From: Brevibacterium daeguense
Lineage (GTDB): Bacteria > Actinomycetota > Actinomycetes > Actinomycetales > Brevibacteriaceae
DNA: 64,000 nt
NCBI RefSeq assembly: GCF_021729135.1
Contig: NZ_JAJTWW010000010.1
Span: 1-64,000 of the forward strand
Direction of reading: 5' to 3'
Shown: one piece after another, positions 33,625 to 41,929 of the stretch
Numbering within the stretch: position 1 is the stretch's first letter
Layout of the letters: every line of letters starts with the position of its first letter
Made by a program: the position numbers and the translations under genes
The notes under the pieces: generated by a model
What the model was told of the DNA's origin: nothing
What the model saw: only the letters and a program-made list of their open reading frames with translations
Databases searched by the model: none

Positions 33625-34614
33625 TCATGAGTCGGATTTCCTGGTGGGCACCACGAGAACCGGAGCGACGGCATCGCTCAGCAGCGCTCGGCTCACGGAG
33701 CCCAGCAGGAGACCCGCGAACCCTCCGCGGCCGCGGGTGCCGACCACCACCAGCACCGCGGTGCGCGATGCTTCTGTCAGGACATCCGCTGCCGAATGGT
33801 CGAAGAACTGCCGGCGCACCGGCAGTGTCGGGTGCTCCTGAGCGATCACGTCGGCGATGTGCGACAGATAATCCATGTATTTCCCGCGAAGTCGTCCGAG
33901 CTCCGCATCGTGCCGCCTGGGCAGGGGGAACCAGCTGCTGAGCGGGGCTGCTGCGACGAGGGCCAGGGAGCGCCCGGACGCCTGCGCGGCTTCGGCGGCT
34001 GTCAACGCGACAGTCGCAGCAGCACGATGGCCCACGTCGATCCCCACCACGATATCGGACGTGAAATCCGACCGGCTCTGGTCGCCCCCTGCAGCTTCAC
34101 GCTGGTGCCTGTGCGGCTCCGCCGTTTCCCGCGCCCCGGTCCCCGACCGGTTCAGTCCCGGTTCCCCGGGAACCACAAGAGTGGGACAGTGCGAGTGGGC
34201 TGCCAGCTGGGCGGACACGCTTCCGGGACGCTGACCGGAGAAGCGGTTGCGACCCCGTTGCCCGACGACTACCAAGCGAGCGTCCCGACTTCCTTCCACC
34301 AGCACCGCGGCCGGGCCGCCTTTGACCGCTCGTGTCGAGACCGGCACTCCCGCTCGTGCCGCGCGCGCGGCGGCTCTGCCGAGGATCTCCTGCGCCGCCT
34401 GAGCGGCAGCGACGTCGTAGTTGTCCGACAGCCCGGGAAAATGCTCGTTCGGCACATATGGAAGTGAGAAGGCTGTGACAGCGCGCAACTGCCACCCGTG
34501 GGACTTCGCAGTCCTCAGGGCCAGCTCGAAGGCTCGTTCGCTGTCGGCGGAACCATCGATGCCGACGAGCACGACCGATTCGCGGGCATCTTCGCCCTCC
34601 GCTTCCTGTGCCAT
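33625..34614 (-). CDS. Universal stress protein, two tandem UspA domains
   Basis: A 329-residue double UspA protein, close to the copy at 26.8-27.8 kb: VVVGQRGRNRFSGQRPGS and VVGTRGRGGFAGLLLGS are its ATP-binding loops. In the first domain the loop has GQRPGS where the others have an aliphatic residue before GS. The middle linker is acidic and Gln/His-rich. The ATG at 34614 has no ribosome-binding site; TACCGT lies 6 nt upstream. The DUF2156 gene begins 12 bp after its stop and may be co-transcribed. Confidence 0.9.
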   Translation of the reverse strand: MAQEAEGEDARESVVLVGIDGSADSERAFELALRTAKSHGWQLRAVTAFSLPYVPNEHFPGLSDNYDVAAAQAAQEILGRAAARAARAGVPVSTRAVKGGPAAVLVEGSRDARLVVVGQRGRNRFSGQRPGSVSAQLAAHSHCPTLVVPGEPGLNRSGTGARETAEPHRHQREAAGGDQSRSDFTSDIVVGIDVGHRAAATVALTAAEAAQASGRSLALVAAAPLSSWFPLPRRHDAELGRLRGKYMDYLSHIADVIAQEHPTLPVRRQFFDHSAADVLTEASRTAVLVVVGTRGRGGFAGLLLGSVSRALLSDAVAPVLVVPTRKSDS

Positions 34615-34620
34615 GGATCA

Positions 34621-34626
34621 ACGGTA
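34621..34626 (-). promoter_or_regulatory. -10 element TACCGT, leaderless universal stress protein transcript
   Basis: On the minus strand TACCGT is followed by 6 nt (TGATCC) and the ATG at 34614, identical in hexamer and spacing to the universal stress gene at 27832. Confidence 0.5.
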
Positions 34627-34682
34627 ATGGAGGAGCGAGGCGAAGGGTAGGTAAGGGCAGACTCGGATGGGGCGGCCGAGGT

Positions 34683-36242
34683 CTATCCGAGCGGCAATGC
34701 GAGGGTGAAGCGAGTGCGCCCTTCGGGGGAGAGGCCTGCAGTCAGCGTCCCGCCGTGTGCCCGGGCGATCTCTCGGGAAACGTGCAGGCCGAGGCCGGAG
34801 CCGCCTGAGTCCCGCTGCCGGGAATCGTCCAGCCGCACGAACCGTTCGAACACTCGATCGCGATCTTGCGGCGGTATGCCCGCACCGTCATCGTCGACCT
34901 CGAGGACAGCGACCCCCGTACCCGCGTCCACTCCTGCGATCGCCGCGGCGGCATCGTCGGTCACAGTGAGGTCGTCGGCCTCAGCGGCCTGCCCGGAATC
35001 CCACGATTGCAGACGCACCGCCACGACCGAGTTCGCGTGACGGACCGCGTTGGAGAGCAGGTTGCTCACGATCTGTCGCAGGCGCCCGGGATCGCCGGTC
35101 ACCCGTACCGGGGAGATGTGCACGTCGAATTCGAGGTTCCGATCGCCCTGCACGGCTTCGAGAGCGCCGGCGACGACATCGTCGAGGTCGGTGTCAACAC
35201 GCTGGAAGCTCCACCCGCCTTCCTGTGCCTTTCCCAGGGTGAGGAGATCCTCGACCAGGCTTCCCAAGCGCTGCGTCTCCCCCAGGAGAGCGTCGTACCG
35301 CAGTGCTTCCGCAGTCTGCGCATCATCGGCACCAGCGGTCTGCTGCCCGGCAGCGATCTCGAGCGAAGTCCGGAGCCCGGCCAGCGGGGATCGCAGCTCG
35401 TGCGAGGCATCGGTGAAGAACTGCCGTTGCGCGCGGTCGGCCGCTTCCAGCCGACCGAGCATGCGGTTCATCGTCGTGGCCAGCGCCGCGAGTTCGTCCT
35501 GGGTGGGAGGAACCGCGACCCGATCCGTGAGCCGGGACGCGGTGATCGCATCGACTTCGGCAGCCATGCACCTCACTGGACGGAGCGCACGGCCGACCAG
35601 CCACCAGATCGCGGCAGTGCCCACGAGCCCGACGAGAGGAACGCCGATGAGGAGAAGAAAGGTGAGTTCCGAGAGAGTCCTGGCCTGCACCTCGGTCGAG
35701 ACTCCGACGACCACCTCCACCGGGCGGCCGTCCAATGTCAGCGAGTGGCTCGCGACGACGAGCTGGTGCTCGTCGGTCGACTCCGTCAGCGGAGTCGTCT
35801 CGTACTCGGGGAAGGCGGCCTCCACGGAATCACCGGCGTCGACGACCTGCACGATGCTGCCGCGGGATCCGGCCTCCCTCAGCGCCTCGCCCAGCCGCTC
35901 CCGGTCTTCGATCGCGTCGGAGGGAGAACCTTCCGGGCTGTCCGAATCTCCGCCGTCGGATTCTGTGCTGTCGGATTCCGTGCCGTCCTCGTCCGTGCCG
36001 TCGAGGTGCGGTTGGCTCAGGCGATCGGCGATCTCCGTGGCCTGCCGGGCAGCCGCGTCGTGGGCTGCCGAGAGCATTGCCCGCTCAACGGCGATGTGGG
36101 TGAGAACAGCGGCGATTCCCAACGCCAGAACCAGGATGACTGCCCCGGCCAGCGCGGCCCGGACGCGGATTCCCCAGTGGTGCGGGCCCCGACGCCGTCG
36201 GCGATCGGACGGACTCTCCTGGGCTCCGGCTGAACCGCTCAT
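34683..36242 (-). CDS. Membrane sensor histidine kinase
   Basis: A 519-residue kinase: helix 1 near 28-50, an extracytoplasmic sensor of about 145 residues, helix 2 (LLLIGVPLVGLVGTAAIWWL), HAMP, then the H-box TDASHELRSPLAGLRTSLE, N-box RQIVSNLLSNAVRHA, and G-boxes VDDDGAGIPP and GSGLGLHVS. The sensor contains a run of Asp/Glu/Ser/Thr produced by a 15-bp repeat (about 35945-36005; units like ESDSTESDGGDSD), which could bind cations. The start overlaps the response regulator stop by ATGA, so the two are translationally coupled. It is the last gene of the minus-strand redox locus. Confidence 0.92.
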   Translation of the reverse strand: MSGSAGAQESPSDRRRRRGPHHWGIRVRAALAGAVILVLALGIAAVLTHIAVERAMLSAAHDAAARQATEIADRLSQPHLDGTDEDGTESDSTESDGGDSDSPEGSPSDAIEDRERLGEALREAGSRGSIVQVVDAGDSVEAAFPEYETTPLTESTDEHQLVVASHSLTLDGRPVEVVVGVSTEVQARTLSELTFLLLIGVPLVGLVGTAAIWWLVGRALRPVRCMAAEVDAITASRLTDRVAVPPTQDELAALATTMNRMLGRLEAADRAQRQFFTDASHELRSPLAGLRTSLEIAAGQQTAGADDAQTAEALRYDALLGETQRLGSLVEDLLTLGKAQEGGWSFQRVDTDLDDVVAGALEAVQGDRNLEFDVHISPVRVTGDPGRLRQIVSNLLSNAVRHANSVVAVRLQSWDSGQAAEADDLTVTDDAAAAIAGVDAGTGVAVLEVDDDGAGIPPQDRDRVFERFVRLDDSRQRDSGGSGLGLHVSREIARAHGGTLTAGLSPEGRTRFTLALPLG

Positions 36243-36913
36243 GAATCCGGCTGCAGTCGATAGCCCATGCCGCGCACGGTCGTGAGCGTGGTCAGGCCGA
36301 ACGGCACGTCGATCTTCTTGCGCAGGTAGCCGATGTACACCTCGACGATGTTCTCCGATCCCTCATACGCCGTGTCCCACACGTTGTCCATGATCTCGGT
36401 CTTGGACACGACCTCGTCGGCACGGCGGGCGAGGAACTGGAGGACCAGGAACTCCTTCGCCGTGAGTTGGATGGGCGTGTCGCCGCGGTGCACCGTCTTG
36501 CGGACGGGATCGAGCCGCAGCGAGCCCACTCGGATCTCGACGGGACGCTGTGGGGCACCGCGACGAATCAGGGCGCGTACGTGAGCCAGCAGCACGTTGA
36601 AGTTGAAGGGCTTGGTGAGGTAGTCGTCGGCACCGAGGTCGAAGGCATCGGTCTGGTCGTACTCGCCGTCCTTGGCAGTGAGCATGAGCACCGGCACCCA
36701 GTTGCCGGCTGCACGGAGGTCCTTGAGCACGTCGTACCCGTTCTTTCCCGGCAGCATGAGGTCCAGGACGAGGACGTCGTAGGGGTTCTCCGCGGCCAGC
36801 CAGGACCCGGTGATCCCGTCTTGGGCGAGGTCGACGACGAAGCCTTCCGCGGTCATCCCCGAACGCAGCGCTTCGCCCAGGACGCGCTCGTCCTCCACGA
36901 TGAGCACACGCAC
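36239..36913 (-). CDS. OmpR-family response regulator
   Basis: A 224-residue two-domain regulator. The receiver (1-118) has VEDERVLGE, phospho-acceptor Asp in DVLVLDLMLPGKNGYD, and LTAKDGEYDQ; the winged helix (about 125-222) ends in TTVRGMGYRL. It starts with GTG, preceded by GGAGAGA. It is paired with the sensor kinase downstream. Genes reading the same way upstream (ferredoxin to ApbE) are 63 bp away; a TAGAAT element overlapping the ferredoxin stop may give it an extra promoter. A direct repeat typical of OmpR-type binding is found at the head of that operon. Confidence 0.92.
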   Translation of the reverse strand: MRVLIVEDERVLGEALRSGMTAEGFVVDLAQDGITGSWLAAENPYDVLVLDLMLPGKNGYDVLKDLRAAGNWVPVLMLTAKDGEYDQTDAFDLGADDYLTKPFNFNVLLAHVRALIRRGAPQRPVEIRVGSLRLDPVRKTVHRGDTPIQLTAKEFLVLQFLARRADEVVSKTEIMDNVWDTAYEGSENIVEVYIGYLRKKIDVPFGLTTLTTVRGMGYRLQPDS

Positions 36914-36976
36914 GCTTCTCTCCGTCCGCGAGGCGCCGCGCGTCCGCCGATGGCCGCGGGCGAGTTGAACAGAATT

Positions 36977-37198
36977 CTAGGCGCTGGAGCGGTCGGATGC
37001 CGAGCGGTCCGGCTCCGGTTTCCGCCTTGTCAGGTGGAGCGCCAGCGCAGGACAGGCAGCCGCAACAGTCCGCTCATCGCGGCGCGAGGCGAACTCGCCG
37101 ATGATCGGGTACCCCCATTCGTCGAGAGTGACGGCCTCGGGGAACAGACCGGCGCAGACCCCGTGCGCCCGACAGGCGGTGCGGTCGATCTCGATCAT
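36977..37198 (-). CDS. Small [3Fe-4S]-type ferredoxin
   Basis: A 73-residue ferredoxin. The cluster ligands are Cys9 and Cys15 in CRAHGVC and Cys49 in AACPALAL. The position that is Cys in 4Fe-4S proteins is His, as in single-cluster [3Fe-4S] ferredoxins of actinomycetes that often serve monooxygenases or flavoproteins. The ATG overlaps the stop of the NuoF-like gene (ATGA), so here the probable partner is that flavoprotein. Confidence 0.87.
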   Translation of the reverse strand: MIEIDRTACRAHGVCAGLFPEAVTLDEWGYPIIGEFASRRDERTVAAACPALALHLTRRKPEPDRSASDRSSA

Positions 37199-38439
37199 GG
37201 TCGCGCCTCGTGGAAAATCGCCCGTGCGGGCGCGGCCGCCTCGGCCGCGCAGCGCCCGCGGTGATGGCGGGCGATCTCGTCCGGGAAGGCGCGCAGCGCG
37301 CTTCGCGTCATGGCGGCCACGCCGTCGGGAAAGCCGCAGGCGCCTCGGCCGTCGATCTCCGCCAGAAGCGTCTGCAGACGCGGCAGCGTCGTGTCGCCGG
37401 TGCTGAGGCCGGACCAGTGGGATGCGAGCGAGTCGAGGCCGAACATGCACGGCCCGCACTGGCGCGCGGACTGGCGGGCGGCGTACCGGAGCCAGGCGGC
37501 GATCTTCGAGACCGGGCATCTGTCGGGCGGGAGTACGGTGATTGCTCCGGACCCGACTCCGGAGGGCGGACGTCCGCATCGGACCGTCGGCCCGGCGCCC
37601 GCCTCGGGAATGCCGCCGAGGCGTGCCAGCCCCTCGGGTGAGAGCACGGCGGCCGCCGCTTCTGTCGGATTGGCCCAGACTCCGCCGAGGCCCCCGATGC
37701 TCGTATTGGACACGGGAGCACCGGCGCCGGCGAGCAGTTCGGTCAGGCGGACCCCGGCTGTGCTGTCGAACACGGACACGATGCCGTTCCACGCGACGCT
37801 GAACAGCTGTGGGCCGGGGGCCGAGGGGGTTCCCAGCGAGCGGAACCACTCGGGGCCGTGCTCGGCAATCTGCGCAATCCGCCACACCGTCTCGGCATTG
37901 AGCACCAACGTCGGCGGGACGGTGACCCGGCCGCGGTCACGTCCGGTCGTGATCGCCGGCTCTCCCAGGCGACGTCGCTGCGTCAGAGGCCTGCTGTGAT
38001 GCACAGGCCGGGCATCGGCTCCGGCGGCTGCCGCGGCAATGGCGGACGCTTCCGAAGCGACGTAACGATCCGGCACGGTCAGGACGTCGGTCCCGGCGGC
38101 GGCGAGCTCGTCGAGCGCGGCTCGGCGCGCCGGCGTGAACGTGGGGTGATCGGGATCGCCCGCGCGCAGCGAGCTCGCGTGGATCGCGAGCAGCGGCGGG
38201 AGTCCGCCGCTCCACGCCCGGATGAGGTCGATGCCGTGCTGGAGCTCAGCAGTCCGGTGATCGAGGACCCAGCGGTCCTTCGCCGCGCCGATCTCGCCGT
38301 CGCAGGCGTTCACGATGAGGCGGGCGTGAGAGGAGCGGGCGGCGTCGAGCTTGCGAGCTGCGGGGAACCCGCCGCCGCCGCGACCGCCGAGACCGGCTGC
38401 GGCGACCGCGCCGGAGAGTGTGCCCTGCCGCGGTGTCAT
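37195..38439 (-). CDS. NuoF-like flavin/iron-sulfur oxidoreductase
   Basis: A 414-residue homologue of the NADH-binding subunit of complex I (NuoF/HoxF). GRGGGGFPAARKL corresponds to the FMN/NADH Gly-rich loop, NACDGEIGAAKDR to NADESEPGTxKDR, and YVASEASAI to YICGEETAL. The C-terminal cluster region is QCGPCMFGL, with a further Cys in RGACGFPDG; one or more of the usual cluster Cys may be lacking. It is shorter than NuoF and several conserved acids are changed, so it may use another donor. It is coupled to the ferredoxin downstream and to the ferric-reductase-type membrane gene upstream by ATGA overlaps. Confidence 0.82.
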   Translation of the reverse strand: MTPRQGTLSGAVAAAGLGGRGGGGFPAARKLDAARSSHARLIVNACDGEIGAAKDRWVLDHRTAELQHGIDLIRAWSGGLPPLLAIHASSLRAGDPDHPTFTPARRAALDELAAAGTDVLTVPDRYVASEASAIAAAAAGADARPVHHSRPLTQRRRLGEPAITTGRDRGRVTVPPTLVLNAETVWRIAQIAEHGPEWFRSLGTPSAPGPQLFSVAWNGIVSVFDSTAGVRLTELLAGAGAPVSNTSIGGLGGVWANPTEAAAAVLSPEGLARLGGIPEAGAGPTVRCGRPPSGVGSGAITVLPPDRCPVSKIAAWLRYAARQSARQCGPCMFGLDSLASHWSGLSTGDTTLPRLQTLLAEIDGRGACGFPDGVAAMTRSALRAFPDEIARHHRGRCAAEAAAPARAIFHEARP

Positions 38440-39089
38440 GTCGGGGTCCTCTCGGCAGTGCGGCGGGTGACGTCGGCAGCGCGGCGCGTGCGTCCGGTGT
38501 CTTCCGCAGAGCGGTGGGGTGGGCGGAGTTCGAGCAGGCCCGGATAGCCGGCACGCGCCTGCCGGTCGCGATCGCGGTGGACGAGCCGGTGGATGAGAGC
38601 GCCGCCGAACACGCCGCCGCTGACCACGCATGCTGCGACTGTCAGTCCGCTCGCCGCCATGGCGAGACCATGGATGACCGCGAAGGCGAATGCGGCGTAG
38701 GTCAGGAAGTGGATGCCGCGCCACCAGCGTTCAGAGATGCGGTGCCGGACCAGCGACACCACGACGACGGTGATCGCAATGTCGAGAGCCATAGTCCCCA
38801 GCCCGACCCAGACTCGCTCATAGCCCGAGGCGAACGGCGCCACAGCTGCGATCCAGCCGATGTCGACATAGTCGTCGACCACAGCGGTGATCACATGGAC
38901 GGCGAGGAACACGATGGCGCCGAGCGCGAGCGTCCGGTGGACGCCGGCGACCACGGCAGCCGCGCCGCCGGCGCGGCCGTGGACGGTCCGAGCCGCGGTG
39001 AGCATGCCGAGCACCATGACCGAGGTGAGCAGCACGAGAGCGACGAGCCCGGCGGAGCGGGAGATGAACCACAGGAGCTCTCCTGTCAT
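38436..39089 (-). CDS. Ferric-reductase-like transmembrane protein
   Basis: A 217-residue membrane protein with about six helices and a His-rich haem-binding pattern typical of the ferric reductase-like domain: VAGVHRTLALGAIVFLAVH (two His in one helix) and FAVIHGL, GIHFLTYAAF. It lacks the FAD/NADPH domain of full ferric reductases, so electrons must come from a partner, probably the NuoF-like protein and ferredoxin in the same operon. The start at 39089 overlaps the ApbE stop; the C-terminal 50 residues are basic and cytoplasmic. Confidence 0.85.
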   Translation of the reverse strand: MTGELLWFISRSAGLVALVLLTSVMVLGMLTAARTVHGRAGGAAAVVAGVHRTLALGAIVFLAVHVITAVVDDYVDIGWIAAVAPFASGYERVWVGLGTMALDIAITVVVVSLVRHRISERWWRGIHFLTYAAFAFAVIHGLAMAASGLTVAACVVSGGVFGGALIHRLVHRDRDRQARAGYPGLLELRPPHRSAEDTGRTRRAADVTRRTAERTPT

Positions 39090-40066
39090 GCCGCTGCCTC
39101 CTCGGTCGTGACTCCGTCGCAGCGGTTCGGGACCGCCGTGGTGGGCCACCTGATGGCGGTGCGTCGGTCGGCGCCGACCAGCAGTGCGTGCACATCGCGC
39201 CCTGCCAGCCAGTCCGGGGCGGCGTCTCCGAGCACGATGGCTGCGGTGCTGGCAGCGTTCGCCGCCACCGCGCTCGCGGCCGTGACGGTGGCCGTGTGCC
39301 ATACCGGAAGGGCCGGCTCACCGCTGCGGGGGTCGATGATGTGATGCAGGCTGCGACCGTCGCGCTGCCAGCGGCGCAGCTGCGTGGACGAGGTCGCCAT
39401 TCCGCCGGCGCTGAGCTCCACGGCGTCGACGAGCCGGTCGTGCGCGTCCATGATGCCGAGCGGGACACCGGAGCTCGGAGCGAGGCCGGCCAGTGCGATG
39501 TCACCACCGCAGTTGACAACGAACGCGCCGGGCAGCTGGGAGTCGCAGCGGGCTGCGATGGCGTCGGCCGCGAAGGCCTTTCCGATCGAGCCCACGTCGA
39601 GCAGGGTCCCCGCCGGGAGCGTCAGGCGCCGTCCGCGAAGCTCGACGTTCTGCCATCCGGAGGACCTCTCCGACGGAACCGGCGGCACCCAGGCCGCCCA
39701 CTCGTGCGGGGCCCTGGAGCGCACCGCGTCGATGTCCACGTCGTATCCGGCGGCGAGCAGCCCGGCTCCCAGCGTGGGGTCGTTGAGACCGCCGGTGTCC
39801 GCCGCCGCCCACAAGGCTGCCCGGAGAACTTCGGCCAGCAGGGGACTGATTTCGGCGGTGACCGGCCCGTGCAGTGCGGCGCGATTGAGACTGTCGAGCT
39901 CGGAGACGTGGAAGCGAGACGCAGCCGAATCGAGTTCGGCAAGGAGGTCTTCGGCGATGGCGACAGCTATGGGACGCGCGGATTCCTCGCTGCACAGAAT
40001 CTCGTGCTCAGCTCCGATCGCCCGGAAGCGCGCTGCGTGGAAGGTGGGAGCAGGGTCGCGCATCAT
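39086..40066 (-). CDS. apbE: FAD:protein FMN transferase
   Basis: A 326-residue ApbE. It attaches FMN from FAD to a Ser/Thr of an extracytoplasmic acceptor protein. Conserved segments are SRFHVSELDSLNRA, GTLLDVGSIGKAFAAD, VNCGGDIALAG, GGMATSS and HHIIDPRSGEPA, and AANAASTAAIVLG near the end. No signal peptide is evident. No FMN-binding domain with the usual DGAT/S-type acceptor motif is encoded nearby, so its target must be another protein. It overlaps both neighbours (ATGA), placing it in one translational unit with the ferric-reductase-like gene. Confidence 0.9.
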   Translation of the reverse strand: MMRDPAPTFHAARFRAIGAEHEILCSEESARPIAVAIAEDLLAELDSAASRFHVSELDSLNRAALHGPVTAEISPLLAEVLRAALWAAADTGGLNDPTLGAGLLAAGYDVDIDAVRSRAPHEWAAWVPPVPSERSSGWQNVELRGRRLTLPAGTLLDVGSIGKAFAADAIAARCDSQLPGAFVVNCGGDIALAGLAPSSGVPLGIMDAHDRLVDAVELSAGGMATSSTQLRRWQRDGRSLHHIIDPRSGEPALPVWHTATVTAASAVAANAASTAAIVLGDAAPDWLAGRDVHALLVGADRRTAIRWPTTAVPNRCDGVTTEEAAA

Positions 40067-40506
40067 GATCCGCTCGAAGAGGTGACGGGCGCCCGATGCG
40101 TGGAGCGGGGGGCGGTGTCGGTGGTGGTTCCGGGGGTGTGGGTCGAAGCCCTGCCCGAGGTGCCGGCGTCCTCTGGCCTCTCGACATCGGAGTGGGACCT
40201 GGCGGAGTCTTGCGAATGGTCCGATTCGTACTCCTCGTCCGACCCGTGCTCGTGGTCGTCGTACCTCTCGGTCCCGTGATCCTCGTCGGACCCGGACGAC
40301 TCTGCACGTGACTGCGAGCCGTGGTCGGAGGCGCTCTCTGCTCCCGGTGCGGGAGCCGATTCAGCTGCATCATCATCGAATGACGTGCCCGTGCCGCCTG
40401 TGGTGGCCGCGAGACCGGCAGTCAGCCCGCCCGACAGGAGGGCCGCGACCGCGAGCACCCCGAACGTGGTGCGACGGATGGCGCGAGCTGCAGGCGAGTT
40501 GTTCAT
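40063..40506 (-). CDS. Secreted acidic, His-rich protein heading the redox operon
   Basis: A 147-residue protein of no recognised family. Residues 1-34 form a Sec signal peptide (NNSPAARAIRRTTFG, hydrophobic core, ALAATTGG). The rest is low-complexity, rich in Ser, Asp, Glu and His: for example ESSGSDEDHGTERYDDHEHG and SDEEYESDHSQDSARSH. This could bind divalent metal or act as a flexible spacer. GGAAGGAA lies before the ATG. It overlaps apbE and occupies the place where an FMN-binding acceptor is often found in such operons, but it has no FMN-binding domain. Confidence 0.75.
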   Translation of the reverse strand: MNNSPAARAIRRTTFGVLAVAALLSGGLTAGLAATTGGTGTSFDDDAAESAPAPGAESASDHGSQSRAESSGSDEDHGTERYDDHEHGSDEEYESDHSQDSARSHSDVERPEDAGTSGRASTHTPGTTTDTAPRSTHRAPVTSSSGS

Positions 40507-40537
40507 TGTCGTGTTCCTTCCGCTGGATGGTGCTCCA

Positions 40538-40570
40538 ACGGTAGGACGCAGGACCTGAAGCAGACCTGAA
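40538..40570 (-). promoter_or_regulatory. Promoter with OmpR-type direct repeat for the redox operon
   Basis: On the minus strand two copies of TTCAGGTC (plus-strand 40563-40570 and 40552-40559) are exactly 11 bp apart, the spacing bound by OmpR/PhoB-family regulators. They overlap the expected -35 position of a TACCGT -10 element (40538-40543). The operon downstream ends in an OmpR-family regulator and its kinase, so self-activation is likely. Confidence 0.6.
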
Positions 40571-40614
40571 CCTGCAGGGCGGGAATCGAGGAGTGACCCG
40601 ATATCGCGGACCCG

Positions 40615-41175
40615 TCACGGCTGTCCGTACCCGGAGGAGGGCATTCGTCGGTGGTCCTTCCGCGCCGGACTTCTGGGGCCCAGTGCCACCTCCCACACCT
40701 GGCCGGGACCGAGTGTTCTCGTCATCCCCTCGGCGCAGACCCGGATGGGGGCGGCCGAGCCCGAATGGAGTCGGATGTGCATTCGGCGGCTCGTCACGTC
40801 GATGGTCACCGGCTGCCCCCGATAGCTCAGTTCGAAGGAGGCGGAGTTCAGCTCGTCCGGCAGCGCCGGGTGCAGCCACAGAGCGTTGTCCCGGGTCTCC
40901 ACGCCTCCATAGCAGCGCATCACCATGTCCGCGGTGCCGGCCATCGCGCCGAGGTGAACGCCCTCCCGTGTCGTACCGCCCTGAGTGTCGGCCAAGTCCG
41001 CCTCCAGCGCCTCGGTGAGGAGCGCCCAGGACCCGGCCCGGTCAGTGCGAGCAGCCACCCACGCATGGACGACCCGACTGAGCGTCGAGCCATGGCTGGT
41101 GCGCTCCAGGTAATAGCGGACAGTGCGCGGGATCAGTGCAGGAGGCAGCTCATAGCCGAGGCGGGCGAACAGACG
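40615..41175 (-). pseudogene. GH65 glycoside phosphorylase, C-terminal remnant
   Basis: About 185 codons with clear similarity to the end of glycoside hydrolase family 65 (trehalose/kojibiose phosphorylase type): RLFARLGYELPPALIPRTV, YYLERTSHGSTLSRVVHAWV, DTQGGTTREGVHLGAMAGTA and the C-terminal beta-domain up to LGPGQVWEVALG. These enzymes are normally 750-800 residues, so more than 500 residues including the catalytic acid are gone. The homology stops abruptly at about 41175, where an oppositely oriented universal stress protein remnant begins. Confidence 0.82.
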
Positions 41176-41929
41176 GCTGGAGTCTGCGTCTGGTGACGGC
41201 GTTCGCCGGGCCGGTCCCCGACAGCGGCGGCGGACGGTGGTCGAACGCCTACCGACAGGCGGTGTCCGAAGCGGTCGATTCGGTGGTCTCCGGCCTGCTC
41301 GAGCGCGCCGAAGATGCAGGAGTCGACGCCACCGCCCGGACAGTCGAGGGCGACGCCGGAGGAGTGCTCGTCCAGGCGAGCCGATCGGCTCGCCTGATGG
41401 TCGTCGGCAGGCACGGACGGAATCGGTTCGCCGGCCGTTTCCTGGGGAGCGTGTTCGGCAAGCTCGCTTCGCATTCCCGGTGCCCGACGCTGGTGGTTCC
41501 GGAGACGAGGCACTCCTCCTCAGCCAGAGCGCCGGCGCCGGAACAGGAACAGGAACAGGCGCACACCGGTGCGCATGACGACGAACACTTTGCGCTGCTG
41601 GCGGAGTCGGGGCAGCGGTCACCGGAGCGCCGACCCTGCACCAACGTCCACCCTGTGATGAGCTTCGACCCCGAAGTGGTGGCAGGAATCGACGTCGGCG
41701 ACAGCGGCCTCCCGGTCGCCCTCCAGGCCGCCGAGGCAGCGCGGGCGCTGGGCCGCCCGCTGACCCTGGTCTCGGCGGCACCGCTGAACGTCGAAGGTCA
41801 TTGGTTCCCGAATCCGGTCGAATACAGCTTCGGCATTCCGGTCATTCAAGCGCGGTTCACGGGCCGGTCCTCATCGTGCCGATGGGGAAGAACGATCACA
41901 GCCATCCGACTCGTTTGAACACCAGGTAG
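41173..41929 (+). pseudogene. Universal stress protein remnant, truncated and frameshifted
   Basis: Homology begins mid-domain at GWSLRLVTAFAG (about 41175), lacking the first 20 or so residues, and continues through VVGRHGRNRFAGRFLGSVFG to a second UspA domain. That second domain runs only to APLNVEGHWFPNPVEYS (about 41825); roughly 85 residues are missing, and the final strand VLIVPMGKND is found in another frame (41860-41890, stop at 41927). A reading frame of 260 codons remains open but cannot encode a complete protein. Its end overlaps the corA 3' end. Confidence 0.8.

Noticed and set aside
40063..40506. FMN-binding acceptor protein for ApbE
   Set aside because: The protein is low-complexity and lacks an FMN-binding domain and a clear GAT/S acceptor motif.
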